In this document: in pieces, positions 52,801 to 61,887 of the stretch | How positions within the stretch are numbered: the stretch's first letter is position 1 | Layout: each line of letters opens with the position of its first letter | Assembly: GCA_019694795.1 (NCBI GenBank) | Contig: JAIBBF010000008.1 | Location: 1-64,000 of the forward strand | Origin: Flavobacteriales bacterium | GTDB lineage: Bacteria; Bacteroidota; Bacteroidia; Flavobacteriales_D; UBA2798 | Reading direction: 5' to 3' | DNA length: 64,000 nucleotides | Program-made: the position numbers and the translations under genes | Notes under the pieces: generated by a model | The model's input: the letters and a program-made list of their open reading frames with translations, nothing else | Told to the model about the DNA's origin: nothing | Database searches by the model: none

Positions 52801-53272
52801 ACAGATTTCGCATTCCTTTATGCCTTCCTCGTTAGAGAAATTCGGATTGGTTCAAACCATGAATAATCTGGTGGATAGTTATAACCGACTGGAAACCGGA
52901 ATTAAAATTCGTTTTGTATCCTTTCTGGAGGATGATGTTTTCATTAATCCTTCCATTGAAATTGCACTCTATCGGATTTTTCAGGAATTGCTCAATAATT
53001 CGGTTAAACATTCTAAAGCCACTGAGTTTCGTGTGATTTTAAGAATGGAAGATGAAAAAATTGTTCTTCAATGTGAGGATAACGGCATTGGCTATAATCC
53101 AAAAGAAGTTTCATCCGGAATCGGATTAAACAATATAAAAGTTCGTGTTCGTTTTTGCAATGGATCTATATTAACAGAATCCGGAAAAGGAAAAGGAACC
53201 ATCAATGTAGTTCGTGTACCAACAACACTTAACCCAAATACAAGCAATTATGAAAAAGGTTCTCTTAGTTGA
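49859..53272 (+). CDS. Soluble multi-PAS/GAF HisKA_3 histidine kinase
   Basis: From ATG 49859 (an in-frame TTG at 49847 is less likely) the protein is 1137 aa without membrane segments. In order: two PAS-like domains (about 25-235), two clearer PAS domains (about 255-500; DGHYIWTSYSARAY, SNEYRWLSVM), a GAF domain (about 510-665), two more PAS domains (about 675-910), a HisKA_3 dimerisation domain with RIAADLHDGLGQTL (about 928) and a HATPase_c domain (DNGIGYNP; SGKGKGT near the end). It should autophosphorylate and pass phosphate to the NarL-type regulator whose start overlaps its end by 23 nt. The signals are presumably intracellular or membrane-permeable. Confidence 0.9.
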   Translation: MPQDKGKIESAEIRFRSDSEGDLLLVLDRQFNLRFAFGSLPHLLEKNLKEINHETLQLILPASIRSAILNDLTEQEEYFTSVEIPDEMGHQQIVKLTVHLEDHLFICRFHHDTNHAQLHKPISGQQSEIFLHLVRNLDDAICISDDEGAILFANALFRKHFFGTDEKVGMSFQDALKRLNPENGSATVLLPKSGKKVGVKLFSYDKKEVLDFEYYCLPNVEENHRSYSVHVFSEMLIVPPQLEQFSENEMKYRRLIDSSDDIYFVSEVDNNGVLILKEVSERIKILAGYDPLEIIGQPTISFYGNSTDQELIRKELLEKGVIHEKDLLMLHRDGHYIWTSYSARAYMENGRMVIRGIMKDISKRKNAEIMLRERESFYRALIENSLEIVAIIESTGVIKFISTATKAIMDYHPVELIGKNVFEFFHPEERQQAIDSFTRRAIEGGIGRRLDWRVRTKSNEYRWLSVMINNLMENESVSGMVVNAIDVTDRFKAETQLHLSNARLEKLNLVNQLLLVSNSINDILDGVVQTLMEDVVKCDFGQIVIGKNSPLDNKHIPVYSAGYTIERVVMEIPTNFEDHELTHGKYTYIEDVFAKEILTENELYFHEKGIRSYVCFPLEVHGQIVAALRWGSKKPSFFSKDVLEFIDVVIVQVLLGINDIMLKEELLNSRMEQNAIIAANPDLVIRLNNKGIFLDVYGKHFKQLFKDHNNIISKSVEEVFPFYAAMMIQQNIKKSLHENQIVEGYFEMFYEGYVHFFEARISPLKTDQAILVIREVTEKMNAERSLKTRTIALEESPDGIFIVEKSSNTIVYVNHSFKEIIGNSIPDLVGMKFFGEQVTEMFAPWMSVLLDENEQESALMAMREGKKYLKEIQFKNEDSFRYLMFTLYSVDEGEEKISYVGLVRDISALKILEKKLLASVVEAQEEEQKRIAADLHDGLGQTLTAVNLHFNALINTHEDIQHTELAETTSKLIHRAIQDTRQISHSFMPSSLEKFGLVQTMNNLVDSYNRLETGIKIRFVSFLEDDVFINPSIEIALYRIFQELLNNSVKHSKATEFRVILRMEDEKIVLQCEDNGIGYNPKEVSSGIGLNNIKVRVRFCNGSILTESGKGKGTINVVRVPTTLNPNTSNYEKGSLS

Positions 53273-53912
53273 TGATCATAAGATCATTCGCGATGGTATT
53301 AAAGCCATCTTTAAACCAACCGATGGCATTCAGATCGTGGGAGAATGTGAAGATGGAGATGAAGTGCTGGACTTTCTGAAAAACCATGAAGTGGATGTGA
53401 TCCTGATGGATATCAATATGAAACGATTGAATGGAATTGAAGCAACGGAACTGGTAAAACAGGATTATCCGGATGTAAATGTCATTGCTTTATCCATGTA
53501 CAACGAAGAAGGTTTTATTTCGCGTATTCTCAAAGCCGGTGCGATTGGGTATTTGCTAAAAAATGCCGGTAAACAGGAAATCATTTCGGCGATCAATTCT
53601 GCTGCAGAAGGAAAAAGTTATTTCGATAAAGAAGTAGCAGAGGTGATGATGTCGAAATTCCTGAGGGTGGATAATGGAGCTAAAAAAGCGAAAAACAATC
53701 AATTCTTAATATCGATCGACGATTTAACCAAACGCGAAATTGAAGTGATAAAACTGATAACCGAAGAATTAACTACACAGGAAATCAGTGAAAAATTATT
53801 TATATCTCCCCGTACGGTTGATTCCCACAGACGAAATCTATTGCAGAAAATAGGAGTGAAGAACACCGCTGGATTGGTAAAATTTGCTTTGCATTATAAA
53901 ATTATTGATTAA
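53250..53912 (+). CDS. NarL/LuxR-family response regulator
   Basis: From ATG 53250 the product is 220 aa: a receiver domain (about 1-120; LLVDDHKIIRDG with the acidic pair, ILMDINMKRLNG with phosphoacceptor Asp, LLKNAGK with the conserved Lys) and a LuxR-type helix-turn-helix (about 150-215; LTKREIEVIKLI, EISEKLFISPRTVDSHRRNLLQKI). It lies between two HisKA_3 kinases, the type that normally signals to NarL regulators, and overlaps the first by 23 nt. Targets are unknown; the large PKD protein downstream is a candidate by position only. Confidence 0.92.
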   Translation: MKKVLLVDDHKIIRDGIKAIFKPTDGIQIVGECEDGDEVLDFLKNHEVDVILMDINMKRLNGIEATELVKQDYPDVNVIALSMYNEEGFISRILKAGAIGYLLKNAGKQEIISAINSAAEGKSYFDKEVAEVMMSKFLRVDNGAKKAKNNQFLISIDDLTKREIEVIKLITEELTTQEISEKLFISPRTVDSHRRNLLQKIGVKNTAGLVKFALHYKIID

Positions 53913-53929
53913 GTCTTTTTGCGCATAAT

Positions 53930-55753
53930 ATGCCATTAAATTCCGGTTTTAAAAGCCAGGTATTTGAGAATCTTTTTCAGCATTTACCAGGATTCTTTTT
54001 TCGGTCGACCACCGAAGCGAATTGGCCGTTTTTGTATTTTACCGGAAAAGTAAATGAACTGCTCGATGAAAGTGGAGTAACACTTATTCAAAAAAACACA
54101 GGGTTTTTAGATATTATTCATCCTCTTGATATCAACGATTTTCATAAGGCCTATAAGGACACCATTGCGCTGAGGGGAAATTTTAATTTTCGTTTTCGTT
54201 TAAAAAGTAACACCGGAAAAATCACCTGGGTTCGAACACATACTTGTCCGGTTTACTCCGACAAGGGTGAAGTTTTATTTCTGGAAGGATACATTCAGGA
54301 AATATCGGATTACGACAATGAATCTAAAACTGTTTTTAACACCGCATTTCATAGTCTCCGGGAAGCGCTTACCAAAAGTTCTATCGTATCCATTACGGAT
54401 GTTGAAGGGAAGATTGTATTTGCCAACGAATTGTTTTGTTACTATAGTAAATATTCCCGGGAGGAATTAATCGGTAAATCGCATGCCGTCATTAATTCCG
54501 GTTTTCATCCGCGTGAGTTTTTTGCTGATTTATGGAGAACCATTAAATCCGGAAAAACCTGGCGTGGCGAAATAAAAAACAAAGCAGCTGATGGATCCTA
54601 TTATTGGGTAGAAACGGTGATTGCCCCAGTATTGAATGCCTCGGGCGAGATTGCTAATTTTCTTTCCATCCGGAATATTATCACCGAAAAAAAAGAAATT
54701 GAATCGCGCTTAAGTGAATATAAACATGCACTGGATAATTCGAATGATCATATTTACCTGGTAGACCCAAACAGTATGCGGTTTACGGATGTAAATTATT
54801 CGGGCTATACCGATCTTGGTTACCGAAGATCTGAAATCCTGGAGATGGGTCCGCTCGATATTATGCCTGACTATACAGTTGACGATTTCCGGAATATCCT
54901 GTATCAATTGCGTTCCAGCTCCAATAACCGGGTTATCTTTAATACGCTTCACCAACGGAAGGACGGCGCTTCTTTTCCGGTTGAAATATCCCTGTCATCT
55001 TTTATTTCATCGGATCAGAAGTTTCATGTGTTAATGGCTGCTCGTGATGCTTCCATACGCGAATCAGATCGCAAAAAACAACAAATGAATGCGATTGAAA
55101 CCGAGGAAAAAAAACGCGCCTTAATTGCCCGGGATTTGCATGATGGTGTTTCGCAAAATCTGGCTGCGGTAAATATGATGCTGATGTCGGTAGAAGAAGA
55201 AACAGCGGAGATGTGTCCCGATTTAAAACATCGTTTGGCCGACATTAAATCTTTACTGGCAAAATCGATCGATGATGTAAGGAAAATTTCTCACGACCTG
55301 ATGCCGCGGGAGATTAGTGCTTATGGAATTTGTAAATCCGTAGAAACGCTGGTTCAACGCTTGAGTGTAAGCAGTGATATTGAAACCGATCTTGTTTTAA
55401 ATGGCAAAGAACCGGTATTACCCATTTCCATTCGTGTTAACGTGTACCGTATTATTGATGAGTTTATCAATAATGTACTTCGGCATTCGGATGGAAAACG
55501 ACTGACGATCAAAATTTCATTCGGCAGGGATACATTGAGTATTCAATTGCAGGATCATTGTAGCGGAAAATATTTTGGTTCTGTAGCCGGTTCCGGTATT
55601 TCTATTTCCGAAATGATTAGCCGCATGAAATTCCTCGATGCCGAACATGAATATTTTGTTCGAAGAGGGGAGGGGATTTTTCTGAATCTTAAGCTCAATT
55701 TGGTGGAAAAGGGACCCGAATTGCAGGAGAATATGGTATATCCATTAATCTGA
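53930..55753 (+). CDS. Second soluble PAS HisKA_3 histidine kinase
   Basis: The 607-aa cytoplasmic protein has three PAS domains (about 15-130 with GKITWVRTHTCPV; about 140-260 with ANELFCYYSKYSREELIGK; about 265-380), a HisKA_3 domain with LIARDLHDGVSQNLAAV (about 400) and a HATPase_c domain whose N box INNVLRHSDGKR is clear but whose G1 box is weak (QDHCSGKYFG in place of DNGxG). It begins 17 nt after the response regulator gene, giving two kinases for one regulator. The altered G1 box could lower kinase activity and favour a phosphatase or modulating role, which is inference. Confidence 0.85.
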   Translation: MPLNSGFKSQVFENLFQHLPGFFFRSTTEANWPFLYFTGKVNELLDESGVTLIQKNTGFLDIIHPLDINDFHKAYKDTIALRGNFNFRFRLKSNTGKITWVRTHTCPVYSDKGEVLFLEGYIQEISDYDNESKTVFNTAFHSLREALTKSSIVSITDVEGKIVFANELFCYYSKYSREELIGKSHAVINSGFHPREFFADLWRTIKSGKTWRGEIKNKAADGSYYWVETVIAPVLNASGEIANFLSIRNIITEKKEIESRLSEYKHALDNSNDHIYLVDPNSMRFTDVNYSGYTDLGYRRSEILEMGPLDIMPDYTVDDFRNILYQLRSSSNNRVIFNTLHQRKDGASFPVEISLSSFISSDQKFHVLMAARDASIRESDRKKQQMNAIETEEKKRALIARDLHDGVSQNLAAVNMMLMSVEEETAEMCPDLKHRLADIKSLLAKSIDDVRKISHDLMPREISAYGICKSVETLVQRLSVSSDIETDLVLNGKEPVLPISIRVNVYRIIDEFINNVLRHSDGKRLTIKISFGRDTLSIQLQDHCSGKYFGSVAGSGISISEMISRMKFLDAEHEYFVRRGEGIFLNLKLNLVEKGPELQENMVYPLI

Positions 55754-55755
55754 TT

Positions 55756-55784
55756 GCAGAAACTACCTAGTAGTTCCCTTCTGC
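55756..55784 (+). terminator. Hairpin after the second kinase gene
   Basis: AACTAC and GTAGTT arms around CTA, with outer GCAG/CTGC pairing across unpaired bases. There is no good T-run, so it may be an attenuating or weak termination structure. Confidence 0.25.
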
Positions 55785-55837
55785 TATTTCACCTAAAAAT
55801 CCGCTTTTTTGCTCATTCTTTTGTCGATTGTCAACAC

Positions 55838-55845
55838 TAGTTTTG
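55838..55845 (+). promoter_or_regulatory. -7 promoter box of the giant PKD gene
   Basis: TAGTTTTG, a full TAnnTTTG match, 8 nt before ATG 55854. TTG at proper spacing is absent. It supports ATG 55854 rather than the frame's first codon at 55809. Confidence 0.35.
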
Positions 55846-55853
55846 GTATAGAC

Positions 55854-58800
55854 ATGAGACGCATTTTTTCCATAATCGTTTTTCTGCTCTTCGCACAGTT
55901 TTCCTCTGCGGTGGTCAATTTTACATCCACTACGCAATCGGGTTGTATTCCCTTTTCTGTTCAATTTACCGCTCAGGCACCCGGCGCTATTGCTTACCAA
56001 TGGAGTTTTGGTAACGGATCTTATTCAAGTTTGCAAAACCCTTCCTGTTTGTATCAGAACGCGGGCGTGTACACCGTAAAATTAGTGGTGCAGTATTCCA
56101 ATGGTAGTTCGGATTCCATCATTAAACCAAATTACATAACGGCTCATGCCTTGCCATCGGGTAGCATCGCTTTTAGTTCTGCTCAAACTTGTCCGGAAAC
56201 GGGTTCGGTGGCATTTACATTATCCGGTTCCGGTTATCAATCGGTACTATGGAATTTTGGCGACGGAACCAATTCTTCATTGGTAAATCCTGCTCATACC
56301 TATATGAGTGCGGGGACATTTTTTCCTTCGGTGACCTTAATGGGAGCAGGGAATTGTCAGACCACCATTTCAAGTACAAATTCAATTACAATTCAACCTG
56401 TTTCACCTGCAAATTTTTCCGTTAACACCAATTTGATTTGCGGAATGAATAATCCAGCAGTGTTTAATGGTCCCTCCGGAATGAACAATTACAATTGGAA
56501 TTTTGGAGATAATACTTCTGCTGTTACCGAAGATCCGCAACACGTGTATACATCACCCGGTGCCTATTATCCGCAATTGATAGTAACGAATACTTTTGGT
56601 TGTAAAGATACCTTTATTGCAGCAGTACCTGTTACGGTTCAGGCGAATCCTACCGCGCAATTAAGTGCATCGGCCTATACCGGTTGTGCGCCGCTTTCCA
56701 TTAATTTCAATTGCAGTTCTGTGCCTGGTGCTATACAATACCAATGGAATTTTGGTGATGGAGGCAGTGCTTCGGGACAAAGTATTTCACATTCGTACAC
56801 ACAGGCAGGCAATTATCATGTTACTTGCACTGTGTTAATGTCGACCGGTTGTTCTTTTCAGTTTGACTTAAACAATAACATCGTTATTCCTCCCTTGCCG
56901 GTGCCATCATTTACTTCCGGACCAACATCGGGTTGCGCTCCGTTTTCTGTTCAATTCAACAACACTTCGCAAAACGCAACAAGTTATAGCTGGAATTTTG
57001 GAGATGGAGGAACATCCACACAAATTCATCCCAATCATACTTTTTTAAACAACGGAAATTTTACGGTTGTTCTGCATGCCTACAATGCTGCGGGATGTGA
57101 AGTCAACACCGTTGCCACCAATCTGGTGAATGCCATTCGTGTGGTGCCCTCTTTTACAACAAGTAATAACAGCGGTTGTGGTCCGCTTACCGTTCAGTTT
57201 ACGAATTCAACACAGGGATTGGGTTTGAATCAATACCTCTGGTATTTTGGTGATGGAACGACTTCCAATGCGTTAAATCCTTCTCACACGTATCAATATC
57301 CGGGAATTTATGCTGTATCGCTGGTTGCCATCACACCACAAGGTTGCAGAGACTCGGTAAATATTCCGAACAGTGTAAATGTGCTAAATCCTGCAGCCAG
57401 TTTTCCAATTAGTGGAACAGTGCAAGGATGCGCACCTTTTACCACTCATTTTACCGATTCCACTTTTAATGCTTATACCTGGCAATGGAATTTTGGCGAC
57501 GGAACCACCTCTACGCAGCAAAATGTTACGCATGTTTATCAGCAACCCGGTCAATACAATGTTTCTCTTGCCATCATGATTCAGGGCGGTTGTTCCTTAT
57601 TATTTCCCAATTACAAAACCGTAAAAGTGGGTCGTATTGAATCTACACCGCTGGTTACGACGGATTGTAATACCGGACAAATCACATTAACGGATACACT
57701 TGCTGTTCCGCATACCACCAGCTGGGCTTATTCCGGAAATACCTACACGGGTGCTAACGTTACCAATGTTGTTCCACCCGGAAATATTTATTCGTTAACC
57801 ATGACCATTACCGATTCACTCGGTTGCGTTACCACACATGTTTCTCCATTCGGAATTAATACTATTTCTTGTGGTGGAGGTGGAGGTGCCGGAGTTCCCG
57901 GTGGAAATGGAAATGTAACGCTTCCATATTTCCAACCTCAGTTGTATGGTTGTGGTCCATTTACGGTCGATTTTATTTATCCCGGATGGAATGGTGTTCA
58001 ATTTATACAATGGAATTTTGGTGATGGAACTACATCTAATCAAATCAATGATCAGCATACCTATTCAGGAAATGGTGTTTATACGGTAAGTTTACAAGTG
58101 AACAACAATGGCATGAATCAGATCATTCAGTTTCCGGATATGATTCACGTATCAACCATACAATCGCAATTTTCAATTTCGCATTTACCCGGTTGCATCG
58201 ATTCTTCACTGGTGATGCAGGATTTTACCAATGGAGCAGTAGCATGGAATTGGTTGGTGAATGGTCAGGTTTTTAATTCGAACAATGCACTGACAAATCT
58301 GGCAATGCCTGCGGGAATTTCAGATTTATCTATTTCTTCACTGGTGATGAATGCGCAAGGTTGTGTATCTACCTCTTCGCAATCGGTGTATGCATCTACC
58401 ATTTTAACGGCATGGTCCAACGACTACCTGGTATGCGATGGTCAACCTGTTACCTTGGGTTGTTCCATGGCCAACATGCAATTGTACGATTGGGATTTCG
58501 GTGATGGTCAACATTCCTCCTTACCAAATCCAACCCACAATTATCAAACAGCCGGAAATTATTTTCCTTCTGTAACAGTGCTAGCACAAAATGGATGTTC
58601 CTATCACGCAGTGATACCACAGGCGATTGTAAGTTATGTACCACATCCGGAATTCACCATTCTGCCGCAATCGTCCTGCACTTCTTTAACGGTTTCATTC
58701 AACAATTTATCTACGGGATATGCCCTTCCGTTAAATAGTTTTATGTTCTGGAATTTTGGAGATGGAACAACGAGTCACGTTTTAAATCCTACACATACCT

Positions 58801-61367
58801 ATCAATTACCTGGAACCTATACCGTATCACTTGGTGTTGGTGGCGGTGGTTGTTTCCATTATGCTTATGCTACGGTAACGGTGGGCGATTTTAATGCGAC
58901 CTTAAATACACATCAGCTTCACAATTGTTTGCCTGCAGATGTCAATTACTCCGTAACCGCACCTGGATTTAGTGCAGCGCAATGGAATTTTGCAGATGGA
59001 CAAACAGCAATTGGATCTTCCGTATCGCATGTTTATCAAAATTACCCTGCTACTTTTGGTTCTGTAATTGTGAGTGATTACCGTGGTTGTACAGATACAC
59101 TTTCACTGCCGGGTATTACTCAGTTCACCGCTTATGCAAGTACACAAAATGATTTAGGTTGCGCTCCATTGCAAACGGCGTTTAACGGACTTGCTCCTTT
59201 TTGTACGGGTAGTTGGAATTTTGGTGATGGAACTACTTCCAATGGAATAGTGTTAAATCATACTTATTCGAATCCCGGTTCTTATTCGGCCTATTTTATT
59301 GCTACCGATACCACAGGTTGTGTAGATACTGCTTTTGTTAATCCGGTAGTGGTGCAGGGACCTCAAATTTCTATTGCTGCAGATACGCTTGCAGGTTGTT
59401 TTCCATTGGGCGTAAATTTTTCTTCCAGTACACAAAATGCAGTAAGTGTATTATGGAATTTTGGTAATGGGTCAACATCTGTACTGAACAATCCTTCCTA
59501 TTTGTATCCCGATAATGGAACCTATTCGGTATATGCAGTTGCAAGTTCTGCCAATGGTTGCACCGATACTTCCAATGTATTATCGATAAATGCCATTGGT
59601 CCCGACGCCATCATTTCAGGTCCCGGCTTTAGTACTTGTCCCGAAACGAATGTCTCCTTTCAGCAATCGTCCAACAACGCCGTAACCTATTTATGGAATT
59701 TTGGAGATGGAGCAACATCCGCATTAGCGAATCCTGATCACATTTATGTGCAATCCGGAAATTACAATGTCATGCTTCAGGTGAGCGATTCATTAGGTTG
59801 TACTGATATAGCAGTAGCCAATAATTTTGTAACGGTGTATAACGATCCTCAACCCCAATTAATCCTTATCGATTCCATCGGATGCGCACCGCTGCTTTGC
59901 CATTTTCAGTGGAATGCTATAGTTGGAAATGGATCGGTGATTTATTTCGGCGATAATACTTCTCAGCCAATCAATGCACAAAATGTTAGTCACACCTATA
60001 CCCAAGCCGGAATTTATCATCCATACCTCTTATGGAACTCTGCGCATGGTTGTACGGATACAGTGCATTTACCTTCCATTCTTGTCCGTGAGATTCCGGA
60101 TGTAAGTATTCATTTACAAAATTCAGGTAATTGCGCGCCGGTACAGGTGGAGTTAAGTGTGAACGCCAATGTGCCGATTAATGGATTTCAATGGTCGTTA
60201 AATGGACAAAATGTTTCTTCTTCTTCAGTTTATTCCACCATATTAAATCCGGGTAATTATATTTTTTCAGGTGTGTTTACCGATCAGTTTGGTTGCAGAG
60301 ATACAGTAGTTTTAAACACCGCTGTGAATGTAGGAGATACTACAGCACCTGTTCAGGTCGACCTGAAACGTGTGAGTGTTTTAAATTCATCCATGGTAAC
60401 CATTGAATGGAATCCTGCAAGTGGAAATGGACTTGCAACATATACCTTATACCGTAGTTCGGCCTATGGAAATAATTTTCTTCCCATTGCAGTAATTCCT
60501 GTTAACGGATTTCCGGCGTATGTCGACAGCTCCATCAATCCTTTAAACAATTCCTGGTGTTATTATGTGGTTGCGAATGATAGTTGCGGACGAAACAGCA
60601 TTCCTTCTGACATCCATTGCACCATTGAAAACAGTGCTCATTTTGCAGGAAATAATCAGGTGGATATTCACTGGAATGTTTATAGTGGTGCTGTTGTAAA
60701 CAGTTATCGTGTTTGGCGTAAAAAACCATTGGCTACACAGTTTATTCCTTATACCACCGTGTTCAATAATAAAAATGGTGAATACATCGATACACAGGCT
60801 GTTTGTTCGGGTGAATATGTTTACCTCATTGAGGCGATGAATCTTGATGGAACATCTCTCAACTCCTGGAGCGATACGGCGATTGTAAATGTAAATGGAA
60901 TTGATGTAAGTGGAATGAGTTCCAGAATCATTCGTTCAACGGTTATCGATGATGCCAGGGTGTTAACGGAATGGACCACCGACTCATCTTATTCTGTATT
61001 TGTTTCGTATGTGGAATTATATAAATCCATAAATGAGGGTCAGACATTCTCACTGGTAACCTCATTTCCGGGATCAAGCGGGGTTTATATCGACAATGAT
61101 GTAATGGTCGATAAAAAATCATATCTCTATAAAGTGAGAGCCATAAGTGTTTGCGAAAGTACATTGGAAGAATCCAACCTGGGATCTTCCATCTTGTTAC
61201 AATCCGAACGCATGGATGATTTTACCATTCGTCTGTTTTGGTCGGAATATAAAAACTGGAATACCGGTGTAGCCAGCTATGAAATTCAAAAGTTGGATGC
61301 CTTCGGAAATTGGGTTACCGTAGAGGTAGTTCCCGGTAATACAACGGAGATTCAAATCCGCGAATAA
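55854..61367 (+). CDS. Giant secreted protein with about 15 PKD domains, without sorting domain
   Basis: From ATG 55854 the product is 1837 aa with signal peptide MRRIFSIIVFLLFAQFSSAV. About 15 PKD domains follow, each marked by WNFGDG or a close variant and a later HxY (for example WNFGDGTTSNALNPSH), up to about residue 1430. Then come fibronectin III-like modules (about 1490-1837; TYTLYRSSAYG, SYRVWRKKP, YLIEAMNLDG). The last module stops at NTTEIQIRE in the middle of the fold, and no T9SS sorting domain is present. The short gene at 61888 encodes what looks like the missing end. As it stands the protein would reach the periplasm but lacks a T9SS signal. Confidence 0.88.
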   Translation: MRRIFSIIVFLLFAQFSSAVVNFTSTTQSGCIPFSVQFTAQAPGAIAYQWSFGNGSYSSLQNPSCLYQNAGVYTVKLVVQYSNGSSDSIIKPNYITAHALPSGSIAFSSAQTCPETGSVAFTLSGSGYQSVLWNFGDGTNSSLVNPAHTYMSAGTFFPSVTLMGAGNCQTTISSTNSITIQPVSPANFSVNTNLICGMNNPAVFNGPSGMNNYNWNFGDNTSAVTEDPQHVYTSPGAYYPQLIVTNTFGCKDTFIAAVPVTVQANPTAQLSASAYTGCAPLSINFNCSSVPGAIQYQWNFGDGGSASGQSISHSYTQAGNYHVTCTVLMSTGCSFQFDLNNNIVIPPLPVPSFTSGPTSGCAPFSVQFNNTSQNATSYSWNFGDGGTSTQIHPNHTFLNNGNFTVVLHAYNAAGCEVNTVATNLVNAIRVVPSFTTSNNSGCGPLTVQFTNSTQGLGLNQYLWYFGDGTTSNALNPSHTYQYPGIYAVSLVAITPQGCRDSVNIPNSVNVLNPAASFPISGTVQGCAPFTTHFTDSTFNAYTWQWNFGDGTTSTQQNVTHVYQQPGQYNVSLAIMIQGGCSLLFPNYKTVKVGRIESTPLVTTDCNTGQITLTDTLAVPHTTSWAYSGNTYTGANVTNVVPPGNIYSLTMTITDSLGCVTTHVSPFGINTISCGGGGGAGVPGGNGNVTLPYFQPQLYGCGPFTVDFIYPGWNGVQFIQWNFGDGTTSNQINDQHTYSGNGVYTVSLQVNNNGMNQIIQFPDMIHVSTIQSQFSISHLPGCIDSSLVMQDFTNGAVAWNWLVNGQVFNSNNALTNLAMPAGISDLSISSLVMNAQGCVSTSSQSVYASTILTAWSNDYLVCDGQPVTLGCSMANMQLYDWDFGDGQHSSLPNPTHNYQTAGNYFPSVTVLAQNGCSYHAVIPQAIVSYVPHPEFTILPQSSCTSLTVSFNNLSTGYALPLNSFMFWNFGDGTTSHVLNPTHTYQLPGTYTVSLGVGGGGCFHYAYATVTVGDFNATLNTHQLHNCLPADVNYSVTAPGFSAAQWNFADGQTAIGSSVSHVYQNYPATFGSVIVSDYRGCTDTLSLPGITQFTAYASTQNDLGCAPLQTAFNGLAPFCTGSWNFGDGTTSNGIVLNHTYSNPGSYSAYFIATDTTGCVDTAFVNPVVVQGPQISIAADTLAGCFPLGVNFSSSTQNAVSVLWNFGNGSTSVLNNPSYLYPDNGTYSVYAVASSANGCTDTSNVLSINAIGPDAIISGPGFSTCPETNVSFQQSSNNAVTYLWNFGDGATSALANPDHIYVQSGNYNVMLQVSDSLGCTDIAVANNFVTVYNDPQPQLILIDSIGCAPLLCHFQWNAIVGNGSVIYFGDNTSQPINAQNVSHTYTQAGIYHPYLLWNSAHGCTDTVHLPSILVREIPDVSIHLQNSGNCAPVQVELSVNANVPINGFQWSLNGQNVSSSSVYSTILNPGNYIFSGVFTDQFGCRDTVVLNTAVNVGDTTAPVQVDLKRVSVLNSSMVTIEWNPASGNGLATYTLYRSSAYGNNFLPIAVIPVNGFPAYVDSSINPLNNSWCYYVVANDSCGRNSIPSDIHCTIENSAHFAGNNQVDIHWNVYSGAVVNSYRVWRKKPLATQFIPYTTVFNNKNGEYIDTQAVCSGEYVYLIEAMNLDGTSLNSWSDTAIVNVNGIDVSGMSSRIIRSTVIDDARVLTEWTTDSSYSVFVSYVELYKSINEGQTFSLVTSFPGSSGVYIDNDVMVDKKSYLYKVRAISVCESTLEESNLGSSILLQSERMDDFTIRLFWSEYKNWNTGVASYEIQKLDAFGNWVTVEVVPGNTTEIQIRE

Positions 61368-61887
61368 TTTCATTTTTTTTTATTTGTTGCACTGTTTTTT
61401 TTCGTCACTTAAGATGAAAAGCTCATTTGTTTTTCTAAAAAAGCAATGGGTAGTTGAGCAATAAATTCACCTTGATTATAAATGGAAAGTGCATTTCCAA
61501 TAATGGGAATTCATCCCGTTGTCAGAAAATGATTTTTTTTTCATTGCAGAAATTACGGAAGAAAAAAACAGTGAATCATTTTGTTTCTATACTATAATTC
61601 TTCGGAATGCCTTTATAATAAAGGGTTTTGCAAGGGTAGGTAATTCTACGCAGCCCGTTTTGGTTTTTCTACCAACGCAAAAATTACTGTAGAAATTACT
61701 GCGTGTATTTACTCAGTACATCTACCTGATGCCTTTGCAAAAATGAGAATAAAGCATCGTGTTTTTTGCAAGAAGATCTTGCAGTTTTCCCTATGAAAAA
61801 ACTTCTTTTTTGTCACTTACAAATTGGGTGTATATGAGGTTTTAATCCGCTCATGGTCGGGATACATTTGATTTAAACGAACGAACC
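61368..61887. other. 520-nt non-coding gap between the PKD gene and the CHU_C gene
   Basis: No open frame with coding character is seen on either strand. The stretch is AT-rich and contains the 9-mer AAATTACTG twice in tandem around 61681-61702, a hairpin TGCAAGA-AGA-TCTTGCA at 61767-61783, the repeated element TTTTTT-N-GTCACTTA near 61398 and 61808, and a TACATTTG box at 61863-61870. No terminal inverted repeats typical of a small mobile element could be identified by eye. Confidence 0.5.
61863..61870 (+). promoter_or_regulatory. -7 promoter box of the small CHU_C gene
   Basis: TACATTTG, a full TAnnTTTG match, 17 nt before ATG 61888; no TTG at standard spacing. It suggests that the small gene is transcribed on its own. 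Confidence 0.35.

Noticed and set aside
61368-61887. Insertion sequence remnant
   Set aside because: No transposase-like frame or clear terminal inverted repeats were found; kept only as an unexplained gap.
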